Positions 51,144 to 61,084 of a stretch of DNA of 64,000 nucleotides are shown piece after piece (the stretch's first letter is position 1; every line of letters begins with the position of its first letter). The position numbers and the translations under genes are program-made. This stretch comes from CAUZJF01 sp965248605. GTDB taxonomy: Bacteria; Chloroflexota; Dehalococcoidia; Lucifugimonadales; CAUZJF01. The notes beneath the pieces are model-generated. The model was not told where the DNA came from. It saw nothing but the letters and a program-made list of their open reading frames with translations, and ran no database searches. The stretch spans positions 744,001 through 808,000 of the forward strand of contig CBDFJV010000007.1 of assembly GCA_965248605.1 (NCBI GenBank), read 5' to 3'.

Positions 51144-51944
51144 ATGGTCCAAACTGTAACTACTACACAAGAGAGGGTCAGGCGGCGCGCCGCGGACTTC
51201 TACCGGCGAGTTGCGACCGTCGGGCTGCTGCTCTTTGCGACGGCCTTCGTCGTCCAACTGGTACTCAGCCTGCTTCAGGGCGTCGGCGACCACCTCGCCT
51301 TCCTCATAGCCTTTCCCTTGCTGTCCTTCATCGTGGCGTCGTTTATGTGGAGCCATGGCGGTCAACTCCTGGTCGCCGCGGCGGTGTTCGCCGTTCTCAG
51401 CCTGCTCGTCAATAGCCTGGTCTTCGCATTCGGTCTGACCCATCCGGACAGCTTTTTCGATTTCTTCCTCGCCCTTCTAGCGTCGGTTGGTCTTCTGCTG
51501 ACGGTGGCGGGGTCCACGGTCGCGTACACGCAGGAGAGACGTTGGGCCATCCGTGTCGTAACTTTGGGCGAAGTCCAGCTCATTGCTGCGGTCGGGATTG
51601 CCGTGGTCGCGCTCGGCGGCCTGTCCGCTATTCTGGACGTCGCCGGCAGGACCGAGATCAGCGCGGAGGCCAGAGGGGACTCGGTCGAGGTGCTGATGAA
51701 GGGGGTCCGGTTCGAGCCGGAAACTCTCCGAATTCAAGCCAGTGAGTCATTGCGACTACTGGTCAACAACCGTGACTTCACGCTACACACGATAACCATT
51801 AAAGACTTGAAGATCGACGAGTCGCTGCGCTCCCGCAGCGAAGCCGTGGTCGACTTGTCCAACGTTGGTCCGGGTGATTACGAGATCACCTGCACGGTGC
51901 CGGGGCACGAGAAGATGACGGGAACGCTAGTAGTCACTGAGTAG
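51144..51944 (+). CDS. Membrane protein with C-terminal cupredoxin domain
   Basis: This 266-residue protein has four or five membrane helices (from residue ~25 to ~165: VGLLLFATAFVVQLVLSLL, VAAAVFAVLSLLVNSLVFAF and others) followed by a ~95-residue cupredoxin domain. The domain has the copper ligands in order: His in LHTITI, then Cys, His and Met in CTVPGHEKM. The domain should face the outside and carry electrons. It lies 19 bases before a dihaem cytochrome c, so the two probably form an electron-transfer unit. Confidence 0.8.
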   Translation: MVQTVTTTQERVRRRAADFYRRVATVGLLLFATAFVVQLVLSLLQGVGDHLAFLIAFPLLSFIVASFMWSHGGQLLVAAAVFAVLSLLVNSLVFAFGLTHPDSFFDFFLALLASVGLLLTVAGSTVAYTQERRWAIRVVTLGEVQLIAAVGIAVVALGGLSAILDVAGRTEISAEARGDSVEVLMKGVRFEPETLRIQASESLRLLVNNRDFTLHTITIKDLKIDESLRSRSEAVVDLSNVGPGDYEITCTVPGHEKMTGTLVVTE

Positions 51945-51963
51945 ACCGAGCGGAGGAACTCCA

Positions 51964-52878
51964 ATGCCGAAGGTACTTATCAGAGTCCTAAAATGGGGTG
52001 GCATCGTCCTTGGAGGACTCGTAGGTGTGATCCTCGTCGCCGTTCTCGCGATCTTTTTCATCGGGGGGAGCCGGTTCAACAAGACCTACGACATCCAGAC
52101 CGCCGCGGTCACGGTCCCGACAGGAGACGAGGAGGCTATCGAGCGCGGCCGCCATATGATAGCGGTGACCGGCCTTTGTACCGAATGTCACGGCGAGAAC
52201 CTCCAGGGCGATGTAATGGAGGACGACCCGGTGTTCGGTCGACTGGTGGCGAGCAACCTGACTGCGGGAAAGGGCGGCGTCGGGGGGTCCTACAGCGACA
52301 CTGACTTCGTGCGAGCCATTCGCCACGGGGTGCGTCCAGATGGCACGCCGCTGGTGATAATGCCGTCGGAGCACTATAACAAATACAACGACGCAGACCT
52401 TGGCGCGATCATCGCCTACGTCAAGAGCCTGCCACCTGTGGACAATGAGCTCCCAACGACGAGCCCTGGGCCATTGGCCCGTCTATTGGCCTTGATCGAA
52501 CCAGCCCTTATTTCCGCCCAGGTTATCGATCACGACGCACCGCGCCCACCCGCCGTCGAACCGGGCATAACCAAAGAGTATGGTGAGTATCTCGGCATCT
52601 TGTGCACGATCTGCCATGGCGAGAACATGGGAGGTGCCCGTGCTCCTGATGCAGGTCCAGAGGACCCGGAGGCCCCGAACATCACGCCATCCGGTGACAT
52701 GGCGCAATGGACCGAGGAGCAGTTCATCTCGACGATGCGCACCGGCGTAAACCCCCGTGGCAACCAGCTAGACGACGAGTTCATGCCTTGGGAAAATTTC
52801 GCGGAGATGACTGACGAAGAGCTCAAGGCCTTATACCTCTATCTCAAGTCGCTCCCAGCGATCTCGAACGCAGAGTGA
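51964..52878 (+). CDS. Membrane-anchored dihaem cytochrome c
   Basis: This 304-residue protein has an N-terminal membrane anchor (IVLGGLVGVILVAVLAIFFI) and two class I cytochrome c domains. Each has a CxxCH haem site, CTECHGENLQGD near residue 75 and CTICHGENMGG near 220, and distal Met candidates in LVIMPSEHY and DEFMPWENF. It transfers electrons outside the cytoplasmic membrane, probably with the cupredoxin protein upstream. A broken paralogue follows directly. Confidence 0.9.
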   Translation: MPKVLIRVLKWGGIVLGGLVGVILVAVLAIFFIGGSRFNKTYDIQTAAVTVPTGDEEAIERGRHMIAVTGLCTECHGENLQGDVMEDDPVFGRLVASNLTAGKGGVGGSYSDTDFVRAIRHGVRPDGTPLVIMPSEHYNKYNDADLGAIIAYVKSLPPVDNELPTTSPGPLARLLALIEPALISAQVIDHDAPRPPAVEPGITKEYGEYLGILCTICHGENMGGARAPDAGPEDPEAPNITPSGDMAQWTEEQFISTMRTGVNPRGNQLDDEFMPWENFAEMTDEELKALYLYLKSLPAISNAE

Positions 52879-52939
52879 GGATCAACCTTCAGAGGCGGCC
52901 GTACAACTGCTGTAGCGGCTGAGCATCAAAGGAGCAGCT

Positions 52940-53686
52940 ATGCCGAGACCTCTACTGAAGGTACTGAAATGGGTCGGCATCGTCCTCGGCGGACTCGTCG
53001 GGCTGGTCGTGGTCGCGTTCCTCATAGTCGTCTTCATGAGCGCGGGCCGGCTCAACAAGTCATATGACATCCAACTCGCTACGATCGCCGTCCCAACAGG
53101 TAACGAAGAGGCCGTCGAGCGCGGCCGCCATCTTACAGTTGTCACGGGAATCTGTACCGAATGCCATGGAGAGAACTTCCAGGGCGATATTATCGCGGAC
53201 GATGCCCTGTGCTGCCGTGTAGTTGCCAGCAACCTGACGGCGGGGAAAGGTGGCATCGGTGGGTCATACAGCGACTCCGACTTCGTACGTGCCATTCGCC
53301 ATGGGGTGGGTCCGGATGGCAAGCCGCTGCTCATAATGCCGTCGAATTTCTTTAACAACTACAACGACGATGACCTGGGAGCCATCATCGCCTACCTCAA
53401 GAGCCTGCCTCCAGTCGACAGCGAGCTGCCGACGACCACAGTCGGGCCCCTGGGCCGCCTGTTCGTCCTGCTCGATCCCTGAGTTGCTTCCCGCGCAGGT
53501 GATCGACCACGACGCACCGCGCCCACCAGCTATCGAACCGGGTGTAACCAAAGAATATGGCGAGTATTTGGCTGTAATATGTTCAGCGTGCCACGGGCAG
53601 GACATGTCGGGTGGGCCATTCTCTGACGAAGCGGATGCACCGGAGGCCCCTAACCTCACACCCGCCGGTGACATCGGCCAGTGGTC
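52940..53686 (+). pseudogene. Second dihaem cytochrome c, frameshifted and cut by IS21
   Basis: It is closely related to the preceding gene: the same anchor, the first haem site CTECHGENFQGD, and VIDHDAPRPPAIEPGVTKEY. After VLLDP an extra C (near 53480) puts the second half into another frame, where the second haem site CSACHGQDMSGG is intact. The reading then runs into the IS21 end at 53687 before the last ~50 residues. The first ~180 residues could still be made as a monohaem protein. Confidence 0.88.
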
Positions 53687-53788
53687 TGTCAAGGGCGGTG
53701 TGAAAACGTACCAGCGGGGCGGAGCAAAACTGTACCACTGAACGCCGTAGAATGGGCATCAAGGTTCGTGGGGCGTTGGAGATCAGGC

Positions 53789-54556
53789 TCAGTCAGATAG
53801 CTGGCGGCCAGAAGTCTTCTTGCTGTGCTTGAGTCGGTAGCTGTCCCCGTTCATCTCCAGGATGTCGACATGGTGGGTGAGGCGGTCGAGGAGAGCTCCG
53901 GTCAGCCGTTCAGAGCCGAACACCTCGGTCCACTCGACGAAGGGCAGGTTGGAGGTCACCAGGACCGATCCACGCTCGTAACGCTGGCTGAACACCTCGA
54001 AGAGGAGCTCGGCGCCAGTCTTGGACAAGGGCACGAAGCCCAGTTCGTCGATGATCAGAAGCTTGAGTCGTGCGAGCCTTCTCTGCAGGTTGAGCAGACG
54101 CCGTTCGTCCCTGGCCTCGATCAGCTCGTGAACCAGAGCAGCGGCGGTGGTGAAGCCCACGGACAGTCCCCTCTGACACGCAGCCAGACCGAGACCGAGG
54201 GCGATATGGGTCTTGCCGGTGCCACTGTTGCCGAGAGCGATGACGTTGTGGGGGCGCTCGATGTACTCGCATCGTGCCAGCTCCAGAACCAGAGCCTTGT
54301 TCAGGGACGGCATAGACAGGAAGTCGAAGGTGTCGAGGCTCTTGGTCGTCGGGAAGCGGGCTGCTTTGATCCGACGTTCCACCATGCGATGGTGACGGTC
54401 GATCAGCTCCAACTCCGATAGTCGCAGCAGGTAGTCCGGATGGTCAGCTCCCTCACTGGCACACTGGGATGCCAGCTTGTCGTACTCCCTCAGGAACGTG
54501 GGGAGCTTGAGTTGCTTGAGGTTGTGTTCGAGCAACATCGTGGACTTGTTGGTCAT
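53789..54556 (-). CDS. istB: IS21 helper ATPase IstB, copy 2
   Basis: This 255-residue protein is identical in translation to the copy at 19571-20338, with Walker A GNSGTGKTH and Walker B LLIIDELGF. It overlaps istA by ATGA. Identity at protein level suggests recent movement or gene conversion between the two copies. Confidence 0.95.
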   Translation of the reverse strand: MTNKSTMLLEHNLKQLKLPTFLREYDKLASQCASEGADHPDYLLRLSELELIDRHHRMVERRIKAARFPTTKSLDTFDFLSMPSLNKALVLELARCEYIERPHNVIALGNSGTGKTHIALGLGLAACQRGLSVGFTTAAALVHELIEARDERRLLNLQRRLARLKLLIIDELGFVPLSKTGAELLFEVFSQRYERGSVLVTSNLPFVEWTEVFGSERLTGALLDRLTHHVDILEMNGDSYRLKHSKKTSGRQLSD

Positions 54557-56052
54557 GACCGGCTCCCCGCCAGGAGAGCCATGTAGTCCCTGGTCGAGGT
54601 TGTTGCAACGTTGGTCCTGGGCAGATACGGGTACAACTCCATGTCGAGTCTAGGCGGTCGACCCTCGATCCTGCACAGCACCAGGTGCTTGACAGCATCG
54701 AAGCTCACAGCCCCGAGTCGAATGGCGTCTCGTACGGCGTCGTGGACTTCTTCCGGCTGGAAGTTCTCCATCAGTCTGAGCACCTGCACGAACTCCCTCT
54801 TTCCTCGCTTGCCCATCCGAGACTCCAGCAGCCGCCGCAACACTCCGAACTCCTCGGGCAACTCCCATCCAACCAGCGGCGCCGCCTGATCCAATGCCCT
54901 CGTCTTCTTCTCAAGGAGCGGCAGGTAATGGAGAGGGTCGAAGACGAAGTCGTCTCGATCGTAGGACCGCCGATGGCGGGCGATGACTTCAGCGCCACAG
55001 CTGATCACAACCTCATGTACATATCCGCGGACCACAACGTCCCGATGACCGTAGGCCACCGGGACCGAATAGTCATTGGTCCGGTATCTGACCAGGGACA
55101 GAGAACTGACCCTCGTCGCGTGCTTGTCGCTGGCGTCGTACGGTACGGCCGGCAGAGGCAGCAACTTCTCCAGGTCCCGCTCCAGCCGTTCTCCTATCGT
55201 CTCGTTGTGGCCGCGGAGTCGATCTTCGAACCGTCTGAGGCAGTGTTGCTCCAGATGAGCATTGAGGGCATCGAAGCTCTCGAACGATGGAATGGGCACC
55301 AGGAAGTTCCGGCGGACATAGCCGACCAGACCTTCTACTTTGCCCTTATCGTTCCCTTTGCCTGGACGGCCGAACCGGTCCTCGAACAGGTAGTGGGACT
55401 GAAGCTCGGAGAACACCCTGGTCCGCTGCCGGCGACCATCTCCCAGGATTCTGGCTACCGCGAGCGTGGTGTTGTCGTAGAGGATGCTCTGAGGCACTCC
55501 GCCCAGGAACGCGAAGGCGGAGACGTGTCCGTCGCAGAATGACTCCGTCGTCTCGGCGGGATACGCCTTCACATAGCACCCGTCGCTGTGAGGGAGGTCC
55601 AGGGCGAAGTAGTGGGCTTTGCGTTCCACTCCGCCGATGATCACTCGAGCTTCGCCGTAGTCGCACTGGGCATGTCCCGGGGAATGGGACAGTGGTACGA
55701 ACATCTCGCGGGTATGACGACGGCGTTCTCGAACGTAGTCTTTGACTATCGTGTACTTGCCGGGGAAGCCGTGTTCGTCTCTGAGCCGTTCGTAGATACG
55801 CTTGGCGGTGTGACGCTGCTTCTTCGGTGAGCTCAGATCCTGCTCCAGGATCTGGTCCATCACACCCTTATATGGATCGAGCTTCGGTCTGCGAGCCGGT
55901 CGTTGCCGTCGATACCCTGGGGGCACGGAGTACTCGAGCATCTTGCGCACCGTGTCCCGGTGTAGCCCGAACACTCGGGCCGCCTCTCGGACGCTCATCC
56001 CTTCGACGAAACAAGCCCTGCGAACTCGCAGGTACATCTCCACCTTGTACAT
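54553..56052 (-). CDS. istA: IS21 transposase IstA, copy 2
   Basis: This 499-residue protein is identical in translation to 18075-19574. The DDE residues and N-terminal helix-turn-helix are intact, so either copy could mobilise both. Confidence 0.93.
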   Translation of the reverse strand: MYKVEMYLRVRRACFVEGMSVREAARVFGLHRDTVRKMLEYSVPPGYRRQRPARRPKLDPYKGVMDQILEQDLSSPKKQRHTAKRIYERLRDEHGFPGKYTIVKDYVRERRRHTREMFVPLSHSPGHAQCDYGEARVIIGGVERKAHYFALDLPHSDGCYVKAYPAETTESFCDGHVSAFAFLGGVPQSILYDNTTLAVARILGDGRRQRTRVFSELQSHYLFEDRFGRPGKGNDKGKVEGLVGYVRRNFLVPIPSFESFDALNAHLEQHCLRRFEDRLRGHNETIGERLERDLEKLLPLPAVPYDASDKHATRVSSLSLVRYRTNDYSVPVAYGHRDVVVRGYVHEVVISCGAEVIARHRRSYDRDDFVFDPLHYLPLLEKKTRALDQAAPLVGWELPEEFGVLRRLLESRMGKRGKREFVQVLRLMENFQPEEVHDAVRDAIRLGAVSFDAVKHLVLCRIEGRPPRLDMELYPYLPRTNVATTSTRDYMALLAGSRS

Positions 56053-56173
56053 CCAATCCACCTTCAATCAGGTTCGGTCGTTCCTGATTGAAGGCGACAG
56101 GCGGTACAGTTTTCAAGCGCCACATCTCAGCGCTCGACCGCCCAGGTGGTACATTATCTCTCCGCCCTTCACA

Positions 56174-56373
56174 GCGCATGGGCCTTCCTCGCCTTCCCCG
56201 GCCAGCGGCCACCTCGAGCCAAGCAGCTCAAGCTAGACCTATTCGCCGAGCGGCCAGCCGGGGCCGAACCGGCGCCGGTGGGCAATGGAGCCAACGGTGT
56301 GGCGCCGTGCGGTGAGCCGCGATCGTGCGTCGGGTGCCCGATGTACGGTGCGCCCGGTCATCCGGGGAGCTGA
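56174..56373 (+). pseudogene. 3' scrap of an unrecognised gene beyond IS21
   Basis: An open frame enters from the IS21 end and runs to TGA at 56371-56373. It encodes KQLKLDLFAERPAGAEPAPV, then a Cys-rich end (PCGEPRSCVGCPMYGAPG). It looks like a protein tail cut by the element and does not continue the cytochrome on the other side. The rest of 56374-56509 shows nothing. Confidence 0.4.
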
Positions 56374-57003
56374 GTATTCTGGCCGCTTCGGCCAGCTAAC
56401 CGAAGAGGCCTGGAACTGACGACGCCAGGGCTGTAAGGCGGCACGCAATCTTCAGCCGCGTCGGCAGCGCTGAGTGGAAACGTGGCAAGTTCGGGCGCCG
56501 GCGAGGGAGTCACGCGTTGATCGGCAACTCCACGATAACTTCCGTGCCTTTCCCGGGGTGGCTGTGGATGGCGAACCTACCGCCGACTGCGTCGGCGTAG
56601 TCTTCCATTATCCGGATCCCGAGACCCTGAGACGCTTTCTCGGCATCGAAACCTGCGCCCCGGTCCTGTACCCTCAGGCTGAGCCGATCTCGAGGAGCCA
56701 ACTCTAATGCGAGCGTGACGGCGTCCGTGTCGGCATGTTCCACCACGTTGGTTAGCGCGTTTTCTGCTATCCGGTAAGTCGCGAGCTTTACGTTCTCCGG
56801 CACCTGGACCGCCTTCGACTTCTCTCCCAGTAATAGGTCTTCGGATATCCGCGTTTCAAGCCGCAGAACGGTCCCGAATTTATCACCGAGAGATTGAATC
56901 GCCGGCACGACGCCTCTCTGGAGGATCGTTGGGTAGAGTCTACGGCTAATCAGAGCCAGGTCCTCCTCGATAAGCGCCTCCAGGCTCTTTCCAAGCGCGC
57001 CTA

Positions 57004-58240
57004 GTGGTCCAACATCATTGAAATGAATACCATGATAGTCATTGTTCCTCTTGGGGGTTCAATCGTAACGTTGAACCGAGGAGGAACCATGATGTCTACC
57101 AAGAAGTACCGTATCAGACTGACTACCGACGAACAACAGGAACTCAACGCCTTGGTCTCACGCGGTCGGGCTGCGGCGTACAAACAGACCCATGCGCGCA
57201 TTCTGCTGATGAGCGATGAGTCACGCTCGGACGGGGGAATGAAGGACGCGGACATCACCAGCGCGCTCGGTGTGGGACAGTCAACGGTCGAGCGAATACG
57301 CAAGCGCTGTGTGGAGGAGGGGGTCGAGTCTGCGCTGAATCGCAAAAAGCAACTGCGTCGGCGTCAAAAGAGACTGGACGGCGAAGGTGAAGCACGGTTG
57401 ATAGCGATGGCCTGCGGGGAACCGCCGGAGGGGCGTGCCAGTTGGACCCTGAAGCTGTTGGCTGACCAGTTGGTCGAGTGTGAGATAGTCGGGACCATTA
57501 GCACCGAGACGGTTCGCCAGGCGCTCAAAAAAAAACGAACTGAAGCCGTGGCTGAAGCAGAGTTGGTGCATCCCGCCCGGTCAGAGCGCGGAGTTTGTGT
57601 GCGCGATGGAAGACGTACTGGAGGTCTACCAACGGCCGTACGATGGGAATGAGGTTCTGGTGTGCATGGATGAGACGAGCAAACAGCAAGTCAAGGAGAC
57701 GCGAGTGCCGCGTCCCGCAGCGCCCGGCTTATCGGCGGCATACGACTACGAATACGAGCGCAATGGAGTGAGCAGCCTGTTCATGCTGTTTGCACCGTTG
57801 GACGGATGGCGCCGAGTCGAGGTCAGAGAGCGTCGCACGAAGGTGGACTGGGCGCATGTGATAAAGAAACTGGTCGACGAGGACTACCCTGACAGAGACC
57901 GGATCGTGCTGGTAATGGACAATCTCAACACTCACAAGCTGTCCTCGCTATACGAGGCATTCGAGCCTGCTGAGGCGAGGCGTATAGCTGAGCGACTGGA
58001 GATACACTACACTCCCAAACACGGGAGTTGGTTGAATATGGCGGAGATAGAGATCGGTGTGCTGGCTCGACAGTGCCTGGACCGACGGATTGCCAATCAA
58101 GACATCCTGCGCGGCGAGGTCAATGCTTGGCAGAATCAACGCAACCGGGATGTGATACGAGTGGATTGGCGCTTCACTACCGAGGATGCGCGCATCAAGC
58201 TAAAGTCACTCTACCCATCAATACAAAAACGTTGAACCAC
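57004..58240 (+). mobile_element. IS630-family insertion sequence, complete
   Basis: Terminal repeats GTGGTCCAAC at 57004 and GTTGAACCAC ending at 58240 are flanked by TA on both sides (57002-57003, 58241-58242), the target duplication typical of IS630/Tc1. It sits inside the histidine kinase. Its 3' half recurs at 33890-34517. Confidence 0.93.
57089..58235 (+). CDS. IS630-family transposase in two overlapping frames
   Basis: The first frame (from ATG 57089, ribosome site GAGGAGG) encodes the helix-turn-helix part (DADITSALGVGQSTVERIRK). The second encodes the DDE part (VLVCMDETS, VMDNLNTHKL, HGSWLNMAEIEI). They connect at a run of nine A near 57527-57535, where moving one base forward gives KKNELKPWLKQSWCIP in the catalytic frame. 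IS630 members often use such slippage, by ribosome or polymerase. Without it the element would make two separate pieces. Confidence 0.88.
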
Positions 58241-58525
58241 TAGTTCGTCTGCGAGCTCCGGCGAAGGAGCCTCTTCGGCGAGTTGCCGTGCACGAGCCAT
58301 TGCCACGATGAGTTTGCTCTGTACTGAGCTGTGAATATGTCGCGCAATCTCCCTCCGGGCGGATTCTTGCGCGTCCAACAGGCGTTGGCGAGAATTCTGA
58401 AGGACTTCAACCCTCGCGGCATCGGCCGCTCGTTCCAGACGCTCAGCCTCCAGCTGTCTACGCTCGGTGGTGTCCTCCACGAGAGCCTGCCAACAGGGCC
58501 GTCCGTCGAAGCTAATAGGCGTAAG

Positions 58526-60229
58526 CCCGAATCCACCGAAGGACACCGATGGACGGCGTGAGGGCAGCGGAAGGGGGTGGGTGAGGGAGCTACAGGGGGG
58601 ATGGCCTGGGGTCTTGGGGTAGATGGGAGGCCGGCGGCCGGTCTTCAGTCGCCGCACAGGGCCCCTAAGGCCCTATGCGGGAGTTGCGATGCGCGGGATG
58701 GCGAGAGGATACGCAGCAGGGGACTCTCGCGACCGGGGTGGCGCGAGATTGCGGGGACGTTGGGTCAGTTGCAGGCTGGCTGTCAGGCCGGGAACGGAAT
58801 GGCTTGCAGCCGGGCCAAGGCGCGACTGAACTGGGTTTCCCAAGGCCAGCGCCGGGGGAGATGCAAAGTGAGGCGGCGCGCCGAGCGGGTGATCCGTCCC
58901 ACCAGAGCGAAGACCCGCCGCCTGAGGGTCTTGGTGATCACGGTCCGCTCGCCCAGACCAATCCGCGCCGTCCAGCGGGCCAGGTTATGCGCCATCACCT
59001 GGACCGCCAGCCAGGCGCCGTTGGCGGCGAAGCGCGCCGACGGCATGTGGTTCAGCCCGACGCCGTACTTGAGGTCGCGTATGGCGTTCTCGACCTCGGC
59101 GTGGCGGCGATGATCGGCCTCCAGTTCCAGCGTCTCCCCATCGCGGTCGGTGATGAAGGCGTGATAGCTGTATCTGGCGAAGAGGGCGAGCTGGGAACCG
59201 GGCGTCGGCTTCACCCGCCGGACAATGAGCCGCACCGGCGCGGCGTCCGGCTTGGTCTGGAACGGGGTGTAAGTCGTCTCGGCGACATCGGCGGCGCCGT
59301 CCGTCCAGTAGGGAATGGGAGTCCAGTCCTCCTGTGGTATCGCCTCGATCAGGTCCCGCAGGCTGGCGCGCTGGCGGATGGTGATAGAGAAGCGGACATC
59401 CATTTCCCGGCAGGCGGCAACGACAGTGTGGGCGTAGAAGCCGCTGTCGGCCCGCACCGTGAGTTGTCCCCTGGCCCCGCCGTAGCGCACCCGCCCCACC
59501 GTCTCACGCAGGAAGTGGGCGGCGCCACGGGCGGTGTTGGCCCGGCCCTCGCGCAGCCGGGACATCAGCACCTCGCCGGTGCCGGCGGCAATGGCCAGCA
59601 GCGGGTGATAGCCGCGGGCGCCGGTATAGCCGTGGTGGCGCGCTCCCTCCTTGGCCAGTCCATAGGTCTCGCAGATGGTCGAGTCCAGGTCGATGGTCAG
59701 GGGCGAGTCGCCGGGTCCGGCCCCAGCGGCCCAGGCCCGGGCCAATAACTGGCGGCTCACGCGGTCGAGTTGACGGACATGCCCCCACCGGAAGCTGCGC
59801 AGGAAGGTCCCCAGGGTGGATGGCGCCTTGACCACGCAGCCTAGAACACCGACCGTCCCACCAGCGCGCAGCGCATCGGCGTCGTCGATGCAGTCGCCGC
59901 CTGCCAGCGCGGAAGCGACCAGCGTCAGCATCTTGTCCCCAGTGTTCGCCCGTCCCGGCGCTCCGCCGAGGTCAAGGTGATGGTCGACGAGTTCCCGCAG
60001 GCCCAGGTGCCGGGCTAGGGTGGCCGGCAGGAGCAGGCCGGCATTGGCCACCAGGCGATGGTCGTCAAAGACGATGCGGATACGGTCGGGTTTGTTCTGT
60101 GGCAGCATCTATTGGGTGCTCCTTGTTTCCGGGCGGGTTTCTGTTCCAAAATCATTATCCCAGATTCAGAGGAGCACCCGCTGGCTTCTTCAAGGGCTGT
60201 CCCCAAGGACGTCCTTCGGTGGATTCGGG
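58526..60229 (-). mobile_element. IS1380-family insertion sequence, copy B (1704 bp)
   Basis: Ends CCCGAATCCACCGAAGGAC at 58526 and its inverse ending at 60229, as in copy A. The flanking bases (GTAAG left, CTAAA right) are not a direct repeat, unlike copy A, so this copy marks a later deletion or rearrangement. It truncates the histidine kinase. Confidence 0.93.
58783..60108 (-). CDS. IS1380-family transposase, copy B
   Basis: This 441-residue protein is almost identical to 42146-43471, with all three catalytic regions (TIDLDSTICETYG, VRADSGFY, HAEVENAIRDLKYG) intact. It should be functional. Confidence 0.95.
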   Translation of the reverse strand: MLPQNKPDRIRIVFDDHRLVANAGLLLPATLARHLGLRELVDHHLDLGGAPGRANTGDKMLTLVASALAGGDCIDDADALRAGGTVGVLGCVVKAPSTLGTFLRSFRWGHVRQLDRVSRQLLARAWAAGAGPGDSPLTIDLDSTICETYGLAKEGARHHGYTGARGYHPLLAIAAGTGEVLMSRLREGRANTARGAAHFLRETVGRVRYGGARGQLTVRADSGFYAHTVVAACREMDVRFSITIRQRASLRDLIEAIPQEDWTPIPYWTDGAADVAETTYTPFQTKPDAAPVRLIVRRVKPTPGSQLALFARYSYHAFITDRDGETLELEADHRRHAEVENAIRDLKYGVGLNHMPSARFAANGAWLAVQVMAHNLARWTARIGLGERTVITKTLRRRVFALVGRITRSARRLTLHLPRRWPWETQFSRALARLQAIPFPA

Positions 60230-60280
60230 CTAAAGCTTCACCCATCGCTTGCCTTGGGAAGTCTAGCTTTGAGGGACGGG

Positions 60281-61036
60281 TCAGAACGAGGTGTAACCGC
60301 CGTCCACTGGAACCGAGACCCCGGTCACATAGTCGGACGCTCTGCTCGCCAGGAAGACCGCAGTCCCCGCTAGATCGGCCGGCTCCCCCCACCGGCCCTG
60401 CGGTATGCGCGACTTGATGGATGAATAACGCTCGGCGTGGTCGTTTTTGATTGCGGCCGTCAGACTGGTATGGATCCAGCCAGGAAGGATGGCGTTCACC
60501 TGGATGTTGTCCTTTGCCCAGGAGAGGGCGAGGCTCTTGGTTAGCTGTACAACCCCTCCCTTGCTCGCTGCGTAAGACACCACCCAGTCGCTTCCGAATA
60601 CGGAGGTCATCGAGCCGATGTTTATGATCTTCCCACCCCCGGCACGGACCATAATCGCGTAGACTTCTCTAGCGCAGAGAAAGCTCCCCCTGAGGTTGAC
60701 GTCCTGGACCTGGTCCCACTCGTCGACGGTGACGTCCTGAGGGGGCTTGCGGATCACTGTCCCGGCGTTGTTGACAAGGATGTCTATGCGCCCGAAACGC
60801 TGAGAGGCCTGACTGATCGCATTGGAAACCGATGTCTCGCTACTGACGTCTATCGTCAAACCCATGGTATCGACGCCAAGCTGACCGAGCTGGTCTACAG
60901 CGTCGGCCGTCTTATGCTGGTCTCGGGCCGCCACGGCGATACTCGCTCCGGCCTCGGCGAGCCCGATCGCGATGCCCAGACCGATGCCACCGTTGCCGCC
61001 CGTGACGACAGCGACCTTTTCGCTAAGATCGAACAT
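60281..61036 (-). CDS. Short-chain dehydrogenase/reductase
   Basis: This 251-residue NAD(P)-dependent oxidoreductase of the classical SDR type has the cofactor loop VTGGNGGIGLGIA, NNAG, and catalytic Ser, Tyr and Lys in NIGSMTSVF and SYAASKGG, plus the end LASRASDYVTGVSVPVDGGY. The sequence resembles gluconate or 2-deoxygluconate dehydrogenases and other sugar-acid reductases, but substrate cannot be fixed. It is isolated between IS1380 and the ABC operon. Confidence 0.88.
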   Translation of the reverse strand: MFDLSEKVAVVTGGNGGIGLGIAIGLAEAGASIAVAARDQHKTADAVDQLGQLGVDTMGLTIDVSSETSVSNAISQASQRFGRIDILVNNAGTVIRKPPQDVTVDEWDQVQDVNLRGSFLCAREVYAIMVRAGGGKIINIGSMTSVFGSDWVVSYAASKGGVVQLTKSLALSWAKDNIQVNAILPGWIHTSLTAAIKNDHAERYSSIKSRIPQGRWGEPADLAGTAVFLASRASDYVTGVSVPVDGGYTSF

Positions 61037-61084
61037 ATACTACGTCCTATCCGCGGCGTCCTCACGCCTCAGAGGCATGTCGCA

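Larger units (their letters stand above)
53687..56173 (-). mobile_element. IS21-family insertion sequence, copy 2 (2487 bp)
   Basis: Same ends and same length as 17954-20440 but in the opposite orientation. It interrupts the second cytochrome c gene on the left; the right flank (56174 on) belongs to a different, unrecognised gene. No target duplication is visible (GTGGTC left, GCGCATG right). Confidence 0.95.
56510..58525 (-). pseudogene. PAS/HisKA_3-type sensor histidine kinase, split by IS630 and cut by IS1380
   Basis: Outside the IS630 at 57004-58240 the two parts join in frame across one TA: ELADEL then GALGKSLEALIEEDLALISR. The 5' part (58244-58525) holds the end of a PAS domain (FDGRPCWQALVEDTTERRQL) and the phosphoacceptor region ARREIARHIHSSVQSKL. 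The 3' part holds the ATPase domain (N box AENALTNVVEHADT, G1 DRGAGFD, G2 GLGIRIMED). The N-terminus is removed by IS1380. Such NarL-type kinases sense a signal and phosphorylate a response regulator; none is present here. Confidence 0.88.

Noticed and set aside
54685..55542. A 285-codon frame antisense to istA (and its twin at 18585-19442)
   Set aside because: Shadow frame with no ribosome site and no recognisable domain.
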